This document shows positions 1 to 5,608 of a stretch of DNA of 33,250 nt, one piece after another (positions within the stretch are counted from its first letter, which is position 1; the number at the start of each line of letters is the position of its first letter). The translations under genes were made by a program, and so were the position numbers. The notes under the pieces are model-generated. The model saw only the letters and a list, made by a program, of their open reading frames with translations, searched no databases and was not told where the DNA came from. Source of the DNA: Thermoflexales bacterium (lineage in GTDB: Bacteria; Chloroflexota; Anaerolineae; J036; Brachytrichaceae); the NCBI GenBank assembly GCA_025056965.1, contig JANWVF010000054.1, forward strand, positions 1 through 33,250, in the 5' to 3' direction.

Positions 1-122
1 CGTTGAACTTGCTCAAGCTGGAGAAGACGGCCAAAGACAGCTTGGCGGGGAAGCGACAGCGTGCGGGGTGGGACAACGACTACCTGCTCAAAGTGCTCCA
101 AGCGGGCGCGACCTTAAAATGA
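1..122 (+). pseudogene. ISAs1-family transposase, C-terminal end (cut by window edge)
   Basis: The frame starting at base 3 reads about 39 residues to a TGA at 120-122. It contains LNLLKLEKTAKDS followed by AGWDNDYLLKVL, which matches the conserved C-terminal end of ISAs1-family (DDE) transposases as I know them. The gene runs off the left edge, so whether the full copy is intact cannot be judged. The sequence just after the stop (124-139, TGATGCGTTTCCCCTG) looks like the right terminal inverted repeat of such an element. A near copy of bases 1-41 recurs at 486-526 with two mismatches. Family assignment is from motif memory. It is fairly secure, but the subgroup is unknown. Confidence 0.7.
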
Positions 123-123
123 G

Positions 124-310
<187 letters not shown>

Positions 311-343
311 CGAAGTAATTTAAGCTTACGAGTAGGCTAATCA

Positions 344-529
344 TTGGGGCATGACTCCGATCTGCACAGGCTTGGAAAGCTACCCGGACGAGCTAACAGG
401 CCCCCGCCGAGATCGCGGCAAGCAATACCTGCTATTGCGCAAGTGGGCTTTCAGGCCGCGAACTTTGCCGTAGTGAGACATGTTGTGTTGAACTTGCTCA
501 AGCTAGAGAAGACGGCCAAAGACAGCCCA
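344..529 (+). pseudogene. Second ISAs1-type transposase remnant, internally deleted and truncated
   Basis: Only the part from about 455 to 526 is recognisable. It reads NFAVVRHVVLNLLKLEKTAKDS, the same motif as the fragment at the left edge. Bases 486-526 match 1-41 at 39 of 41 positions. Upstream of NFAVVRH the expected reading is disturbed: bases around 425-440 look like the usual D-A-C-R-I-R stretch in a different frame, which suggests a frameshift. After base 526 the match to copy one stops abruptly. The final AGWDNDYLLKVL tail is missing, and a hairpin-rich tandem repeat follows within about 20 bases. The distance from the putative left end (298-310) to the motif is far too short for a full transposase gene, so most of the element has been lost. 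Not functional. Confidence 0.65.
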
Positions 530-547
530 CCGGGCCTGCCTGTTCGC

Positions 548-812
548 CGACCCGAGGTCGGCGGGACAGGACGGCTCGTACCACCGGGCTCCGCCCGGTC
601 ACTGACCTAAGGTCGGCAAGTACGGTCGGGCTCTGCCCGGCATGCACATGCACCGACCCGAGGTCGGCGGGACAGGACGGCTCGTACCACCGGGCTCCGC
701 CCGGTCACTGACCCGAGGTCGGCACGTGTGGTCAGGCTCTGCCCGGCATGCACATGCACCGACCCGAGGTCGGCAGGACAGGACGGCTCGTACCACCGGG
801 CTCTGCCCGGTC
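548..812. repeat. 106-bp tandem repeat, about 2.5 units, rich in short hairpins
   Basis: Units begin with CGACCCGAGGTCGG at 548, 654 and 760, an exact 106-base spacing. The third unit stops near 812, about half way. Each unit alternates two small palindromes: A, GACC-CGA-GGTC with flanks, and B, GGGC-TCY-GCCC with flanks. The order is A-B-A-B, so the unit is itself a diverged double of roughly 50 bases. Units differ at only a few positions, which implies recent amplification. The open frames across this block read mostly through the palindromes and look like no protein. It abuts the broken transposase at about 527-547. REP/BIME-like extragenic palindromes are the nearest known kind of element. 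Confidence 0.85.
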
Positions 813-1177
813 CTAGACTTTGGCACTTTTCATAGTGGCGATGTGTGCACAAGGGCAAGCACGTCTGCCCTGCTACAGCGCAAGCCTCGTAGTGCGAAGG
901 CAAGACTTAACTTGGACCCTCCAACGCCCGAAACATGGTCTTGGGATACTGCTCGTGACACTCACGAGTCGCTGGCTGGCTACTCTGCCTTTATCCCGAA
1001 GCCGCTACCACCGGATCCCCGATTGATCTCAGCGATTCCCTTCAGACGCTGTTGTCTAAAGCTGACTATGCTTAGGGACGACTCGACAGCGCCATCCTCA
1101 CGCTCCTTAACCCGGGTTTAAATGTAGTCTGGCAAGGAGCTCAATAGAGTGGGAAACTGCATGTGTGAGCCCTGAGA
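813..1177. other. Gene-free stretch, nothing recognisable
   Basis: Between the tandem repeat and the first convincing gene I see no coding frame with recognisable motifs on either strand and no RNA gene. Base composition is more AT-rich than in neighbouring genes (29 of 60 G+C at 1021-1080). Together with the transposase debris to its left, this suggests decayed insertion-sequence or other accessory DNA. Short plus-strand open frames here lack clear ribosome-binding sites and resemble nothing I know. Confidence 0.5.
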
Positions 1178-1879
1178 TCACCGCCGCCCCAGCACACGCC
1201 CGGAGACGAGCTTGATCGCGCGCAGCGGTGAATCGGCTTCCTTGCCCATGCCTCGGTAGTCGTATGAACCGTTGCTCTTGGCCAGATATTCCTCTAGGTC
1301 GGCCTTCAGCGTCGTCAGGATGTCCCGCTCGATCTGCAAGAGCAGGCGCAGGCGATCGGTTGACAGGCCGCGCATCTGGAGCAGGATCTGCACGTGGGGC
1401 AAGCACAACCCCGACGAGCCTGCGAAAGCTCGGCGCAGCAATTCGTCGTGAATGGCGTCGGTCAAGGCATGCAGCAGCACACGTTCCTGATCGCGCTCGT
1501 ATTCGCACAGCGGGCAGATGCGCTTCGGCCGGATAGCGTCCAACACGGCACGGCGCAAGGACGCGCCGATGAGCCAGAGTCGCCGGGCATGCGCCTCGGG
1601 CAGGAGGCGATTCATCTCGCGCAGCACGTCGTTGATCACGTCGTGTTGGACGATGGCGACGCCGAGCATGCGGGCATGGCCGGCCAGCAACGCACCGTGC
1701 GCCGAGCAATAACCGCGCGCTGCGCGAATCTCCGCGCGCCGCTCGACGTTGGTGATGTTCTCGTAGAAGAACACGTCCACATACTGCCGCACGGCGCGAT
1801 CCACCAGCCGGCAGATCGGGCAGCCCGGCTGGGACATAGCTTCGACCAGCTCATAGTAAGCGCCGCTCTTGGTGCGCAT
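1178..1879 (-). CDS. DUF6062-like protein with paired Cys motifs
   Basis: This is a 233-residue soluble, helix-rich protein. Four cysteine-containing motifs are spaced through it: C20-P-I-C23, C58-S-A-H61, C122-P-L-C125 and C159-L-P-H162. The arrangement is a duplicated CPxC plus CxxH pair, which could form two zinc or metal sites. This pattern fits the DUF6062 family seen in Firmicutes and Chloroflexi, whose function is unknown to me. The ATG lies only three bases after the stop of the upstream alpha/beta hydrolase gene, so the two are almost certainly co-transcribed. The C-terminus (about 205-233) is basic and probably disordered. Metal binding is inferred from the motifs only. Confidence 0.75.
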   Translation of the reverse strand: MRTKSGAYYELVEAMSQPGCPICRLVDRAVRQYVDVFFYENITNVERRAEIRAARGYCSAHGALLAGHARMLGVAIVQHDVINDVLREMNRLLPEAHARRLWLIGASLRRAVLDAIRPKRICPLCEYERDQERVLLHALTDAIHDELLRRAFAGSSGLCLPHVQILLQMRGLSTDRLRLLLQIERDILTTLKADLEEYLAKSNGSYDYRGMGKEADSPLRAIKLVSGRVLGRR

Positions 1880-1882
1880 GAC

Positions 1883-3715
1883 TCAACCATCCGAGGGCGG
1901 TGAAGACTTGGAAGCCCTTGCTTGACGATGCGCTCGTGAGTCGAAATCGGCGTGAGCACCCGTCAAGTCGGCCAGAAAGTCTAGGATAGCGCGCTGAGTC
2001 TCTGCGGGGCATTCCTCGTGGACGAGATGACCGGCGCCGGTGAGCACACACAAGCGGGCGGCAGGCAGGATGTGCGCCAGCCTGTGGCCGTCGCCGACCG
2101 GGAAGACCGGGTCACGCTCGCCCCAAAGCAACAGCGTGGGGTGGTCAATCGCGGCGAGGTTGTGCGGCACCGGCTGAATACCGTCCTTGGGCGAGCGCGC
2201 CTGCCACACCTGAGCCAGCGCCGAGCCGCGCACGTGCAGCGGGCCGGCGTAGCCTTTCACCACCGCGGGGGTGATCCAGTTATGCTTGGCCGAGACAAAA
2301 CGCAGGCCCGGTCGCACCAGCCAGGGCGATGTGGAATAAAAGGCCAGCACGTAGCCGAGGACAGGCAAGCGCACCCAGCGCGCGATGCCGGGCCGGCCAG
2401 TCGCGAAGGCTTCTGGAGCCAGCGCAACCAACGATCGCACGCGCTCCGGCGCAAGGATGGCGACCTGCATAGCGACGCGCCCGCCGAACGAATGCCCGAC
2501 GAAGTGGGCACGTCGCACGCCCAGCGCATCCAGCACGCCCAGGATCAGCTCGGCCTGCGTCTGCGTCGTGTAGATCGGTTCGGCCGGGCGGGCCGATGCG
2601 CCGTAGCCGAGTTGATCCACGGCGATCACGCGGTAGCCGGCGGCAAGCAGCGCCGCCTTGACATGCCGCCAGGTGAAGACCGAGGCGGCGAAGCCGTGGA
2701 TCAGGACGACGACCGGTGCGTCGTGCGGCCCGTCATCGGTATAGTGGACGGCGTAGCCATTCACCCACACGAATTGATCGTCGCTGGCGAACTCGCGCAG
2801 GTTCAGGCGCTCGCGCAGCGGCGTTAGGATGTATGCGCCCCACACCACTGCGCCGGCCAGCGCCAGCGCAACGACGCCAGCGATCGAGAAAGTCATCGCA
2901 ATCTGCGGGCCATAGCCGGTGGTCTGCTGGGCCACCAAAACAACGAACGTCGCGGTCAAGCCGGTTAGCGCAATCGCGACGGTGATCTGTTCGTATTGGC
3001 GGATCGGCCTGCGCCGAGCTAACCGGCGCATCAGCCAAAGCAGTGCAACGGCGATCAGCGGCGGCACGAGCAGCGCCGGCCAGTGGCCCCATTGCAAATA
3101 GTCGCGCACCTCCCACCAATTGATCGGATAGCGCGCCAGCACGTGCGGGGCGAAGTTCTCCATGATGCCGATGTCGAGCGCATAGCGCGCTATGCCCACC
3201 GGCTCGCCCCACACCGCCACATAGTAGCGCCCGGTCTGCGGCATGACCACCTCGATCTTGGCGCGCGGGAAATACACCATCTGGGTGAAGATATCGAAAT
3301 AGTCGAACGTGCCGTCGCTGGTAGCGATGACGGCGCCCATCCCTTCGGGGATCTCGAACGGGAGCTGCTCGGCCGGCCGAGGCAGGCCAGGGCCGATCAG
3401 CGCGATGGTGGGGTTGAACGCGCGCAGCTCTTCGTGGCCCGGAATGAAGATCTCGGCCTTGAAGCGATCGCCAGCCTTGTAGTCGAACCGGGTCATGTCC
3501 ACGTCGTCCGCCGACGATAGCTCGCCCAGCACGAACCACATGAACCACGGCTCCGATACATACTGGCCTTCCTCGAACAGGCCATAGTCGCCGCCCGGCG
3601 CATTGGTCTCTAGGATCGGCACTTCGGCGCGCGCCGTTCGCCGATCGGCGATCAACGACGCCACGAGAGCGAGGATCAAGGTGGGCGCGAGGACGAGCAT
3701 GCGGGCGAACTTCAT
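1883..3715 (-). CDS. Membrane-anchored alpha/beta hydrolase with extracytoplasmic N-terminal domain
   Basis: The 610-residue protein has three parts. Residues 7-24 form a signal peptide or anchor. Residues 30-205 form an extracytoplasmic beta-rich domain with no motif I recognise. Residues 212-296 hold about three membrane helices. Residues 312-585 are a classic alpha/beta hydrolase: HGF oxyanion strand at 340-342, nucleophile elbow GHSFG with Ser409, acid Asp535 in GERDPVFP, and His563 in GAGHLVHEE. All three catalytic residues are present, so it should be an active esterase, lipase or C-C hydrolase; the substrate is unknown. With three helices after the N-terminal segment, topology depends on whether residues 7-24 are cleaved, so the side on which the hydrolase lies is uncertain. 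It is followed after three bases by the DUF6062-like gene. Pairing this hydrolase with a secreted sensor-like domain is unusual. Confidence 0.8.
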   Translation of the reverse strand: MKFARMLVLAPTLILALVASLIADRRTARAEVPILETNAPGGDYGLFEEGQYVSEPWFMWFVLGELSSADDVDMTRFDYKAGDRFKAEIFIPGHEELRAFNPTIALIGPGLPRPAEQLPFEIPEGMGAVIATSDGTFDYFDIFTQMVYFPRAKIEVVMPQTGRYYVAVWGEPVGIARYALDIGIMENFAPHVLARYPINWWEVRDYLQWGHWPALLVPPLIAVALLWLMRRLARRRPIRQYEQITVAIALTGLTATFVVLVAQQTTGYGPQIAMTFSIAGVVALALAGAVVWGAYILTPLRERLNLREFASDDQFVWVNGYAVHYTDDGPHDAPVVVLIHGFAASVFTWRHVKAALLAAGYRVIAVDQLGYGASARPAEPIYTTQTQAELILGVLDALGVRRAHFVGHSFGGRVAMQVAILAPERVRSLVALAPEAFATGRPGIARWVRLPVLGYVLAFYSTSPWLVRPGLRFVSAKHNWITPAVVKGYAGPLHVRGSALAQVWQARSPKDGIQPVPHNLAAIDHPTLLLWGERDPVFPVGDGHRLAHILPAARLCVLTGAGHLVHEECPAETQRAILDFLADLTGAHADFDSRAHRQARASKSSPPSDG

Positions 3716-3804
3716 GATGTGGACCGGTTGGCCGGATTATCGCATTAGCTGCCCGTGAGCGGTCGTCCATCGCGTCGGCAGCTCCGATTGCGCCGTTCTT
3801 TACA

Positions 3805-3890
3805 TATACTGTGCTCCGCAAGTCTCATCCGCACTTCAACAAGAGGTCGAAGCCACCTTCACAAAGAACAGGCCGATATTCACGAGGAGG
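3805..3890 (+). promoter_or_regulatory. Candidate -10 box and strong ribosome-binding site for the S74 protein gene
   Basis: TATACT at 3805-3810 is a good -10 match, but no convincing -35 lies 16-18 bases upstream, so the promoter is tentative. GAGGAGG at 3884-3890, six bases before the ATG at 3897, is one of the strongest Shine-Dalgarno sequences in the window and fixes the start. Most neighbouring genes lack such a site, which suggests high expression of this secreted protein. Confidence 0.5.
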
Positions 3891-3896
3891 AAAGAA

Positions 3897-5276
3897 ATGA
3901 GCCGCACCACTAGGGCGCTGATCGCATCTGCATTAGCAGCAGGGTTAACGCTGATGCTCTCGTCTGGCCAATTGATGGCACAGTTCAATACATTCAGCTA
4001 TCAGGGCCGGCTGACCAACAACGGCGTGCCGGTGAACGAGACGTGTGACTTTCAGTTTGGCCTATGGGACAACAGCACTCTCAGCACACAGATCGGCACA
4101 ACACAGACGCTCACTGTGACCGTGACGGGCGGTTACTTCACCGTGCCGGACCTAAATTTTGGGGCGGGTAGCATTACCGGCCAGCCACGCTGGCTGGCGA
4201 TCGCCGTGCGCTGCCCAACGGGCAGCGGAAGCTACACCCCACTGAATCCGCGCCAAAGGCTGACGCCGACGCCGCATGCCTTAGCCCTACCGGGCTTTTG
4301 GACTCGGCCAAACATCACTAGTCCCAACATCATTGGAGGATACACGGATAACCAGGTAGCGAATGGGGTGGTCGGCGCGACGATCAGCGGTGGAGGCACA
4401 AACGGAGGACTCAACCAGGTCACCGACGAGTACGGCACGGTAGGAGGCGGCACGAGCAATCGGGCAGGCAATGCCTCAGGGTCATTGTCGGACGCATGGT
4501 ATGCCACCGTCGGTGGTGGGCGATCCAATCTCGCCAGGGGTAGCTATGCCACAGTGGGCGGCGGCTTTTACAATTCCGCGGGCGGCCATACTGCTTTCAT
4601 CGGCGGGGGCAGCACGAACACGGCAGACGGTGACTATGCTACTGTGCCCGGTGGCGTCGAGAACAGAGCCGACGGTGATTACAGCTTTGCCGCTGGCAGA
4701 AGGGCAATCGCGCTGGCCGCCGGCATGTTCGTATGGGCCGACAGCCACGACGAGAATTTCTCCGGCAGCGCCCCTAACTCTTTCATCGTGCGCGCTTCCA
4801 ACGGCATCTTCTTCGGCAAGTGCATCACCTGCACCGGCGCATCATCCGGTAAATACATTGATACGTGGACCGGCGCGCACCTGACTAACGGCGGAGCGTG
4901 GGTCAACGCCAGCGACAGGGCGATCAAGGAGAACTTCGCAATTGTAGATGCGCGCCGCATCCTGTCCGGCGTGATCAGCCTGCCGATTCAGACGTGGAAC
5001 TACACCGTCGAGAGCGACACGATTCGCCACATCGGACCGACGGCACAAGACTTCTACGCCGCATTCAGCGTGGGCGCGGACGATAAGCATATCGCCACAG
5101 TGGATGCCGACGGCGTAGCGCTGGCGGCCATTCAAGGCTTGCACCAGCTTGTGCAGGAGAAAGACGCCCAGATGGCCAGCCTACAAGCGCAAAACGCTGC
5201 GCTCCAAGCCAAGCTCGCCGTCCTAGAGGCGCGCCTGGCGGCGCTAGAGCAGCACATTGCAGGAGGGCAGCGATGA
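3897..5276 (+). CDS. Secreted YadA-head-like protein with C-terminal peptidase S74 (intramolecular chaperone) domain
   Basis: The 459-residue protein starts with a signal peptide (about 1-28, cleavage near LMA-Q). Residues 30-130 form a beta-rich domain. Residues 160-270 carry repeats of the type ATVGGGxxNxAxGxY, as in the left-handed beta-roll heads of trimeric adhesins such as YadA. Residues 339-410 match the S74 domain of phage tail spikes: SDRAIK at 339-344 and IGPTAQDFY at 379-387. In endosialidase this domain drives trimerisation and then cuts itself off using a Ser and a Lys five residues later; Ser339 and Lys344 keep that spacing. Residues 411-455 are a strong coiled coil. The mature product is probably a surface trimer released from its chaperone, which is inference. 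The stop overlaps the next gene's ATG. Confidence 0.8.
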   Translation: MSRTTRALIASALAAGLTLMLSSGQLMAQFNTFSYQGRLTNNGVPVNETCDFQFGLWDNSTLSTQIGTTQTLTVTVTGGYFTVPDLNFGAGSITGQPRWLAIAVRCPTGSGSYTPLNPRQRLTPTPHALALPGFWTRPNITSPNIIGGYTDNQVANGVVGATISGGGTNGGLNQVTDEYGTVGGGTSNRAGNASGSLSDAWYATVGGGRSNLARGSYATVGGGFYNSAGGHTAFIGGGSTNTADGDYATVPGGVENRADGDYSFAAGRRAIALAAGMFVWADSHDENFSGSAPNSFIVRASNGIFFGKCITCTGASSGKYIDTWTGAHLTNGGAWVNASDRAIKENFAIVDARRILSGVISLPIQTWNYTVESDTIRHIGPTAQDFYAAFSVGADDKHIATVDADGVALAAIQGLHQLVQEKDAQMASLQAQNAALQAKLAVLEARLAALEQHIAGGQR

Positions 5277-5542
5277 AGCGGCTTGTCATTCTGATCGCAG
5301 CCGCGCTGTGGCTGGGCGCGAGCGCCGCCACTGCGCAAGTCGGTGGCAGCTACAACTTAACGTGGAACACGGTGGACGGTGGCGGGGCGACCTTCAGCAC
5401 CGGCGGAACGTATAGCCTAGGTGGGACGATTGGCCAAGCCGATGCGCAGCCACAGGCAAGCGGGGGAACGTATGTCCTGCAGGGCGGCTTTTGGTCACCG
5501 CCCGGCTGGCTGGTCCACATGCCTGTTACGCGCAAGCCATAA
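5273..5542 (+). CDS. Small secreted GGFW-motif protein
   Basis: An 89-residue protein with a signal peptide (about 1-21, ending in ATAQ). The mature part is a short Gly/Thr-rich beta repeat: WNTVDGGGATFSTGGTYSLGG, then GTIGQ, then GGTYVLQGGFW. I recognise this pattern from secreted proteins of Chloroflexi and other environmental bacteria, but no function is known to me. The ATG overlaps the stop of the S74 gene (ATGA), so translation is coupled and the two products are probably made together. Residues 75-89 (WSPPGWLVHMPVTRKP) do not look like a membrane anchor or sorting signal. A role on the cell surface beside the adhesin-like protein is inferred from context only. Confidence 0.65.
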   Translation: MKRLVILIAAALWLGASAATAQVGGSYNLTWNTVDGGGATFSTGGTYSLGGTIGQADAQPQASGGTYVLQGGFWSPPGWLVHMPVTRKP

Positions 5543-5559
5543 GTGACCTTCCCGGCCTC

Positions 5560-5579
5560 TTCTCCCAAAAGGGGGAGAA
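5560..5579. terminator. Hairpin between convergent genes
   Basis: TTCTCCC at 5560-5566 pairs with GGGAGAA at 5573-5579 around a six-base loop. It lies between the plus-strand small secreted gene (stop 5542) and the minus-strand VWA gene (stop 5609), where a bidirectional terminator is expected. There is no long T tract, so its strength is uncertain. Confidence 0.45.
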
Positions 5580-5608
5580 AGGGCTAAGGCTGAGAGGTGA
5601 GGGCGCGG

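Noticed and set aside
548-812. Regular repeats as a CRISPR array
   Set aside because: The units are tandem copies without distinct unique spacers, the period is 106 bases, and no cas genes are nearby.
642-1121. A 159-codon open frame on the plus strand
   Set aside because: Its first part is translated tandem repeat and the rest has no recognisable motif or ribosome-binding site.
2018-2827. A 269-codon open frame antisense to the alpha/beta hydrolase
   Set aside because: The minus-strand hydrolase has a full catalytic triad and domain order; the antisense frame is a by-product of high G+C codon use.
2733-3821. A 362-codon minus-strand frame overlapping the same hydrolase in another frame
   Set aside because: It is rich in Arg and Ala with no family motif, a typical shifted frame of a GC-rich gene.
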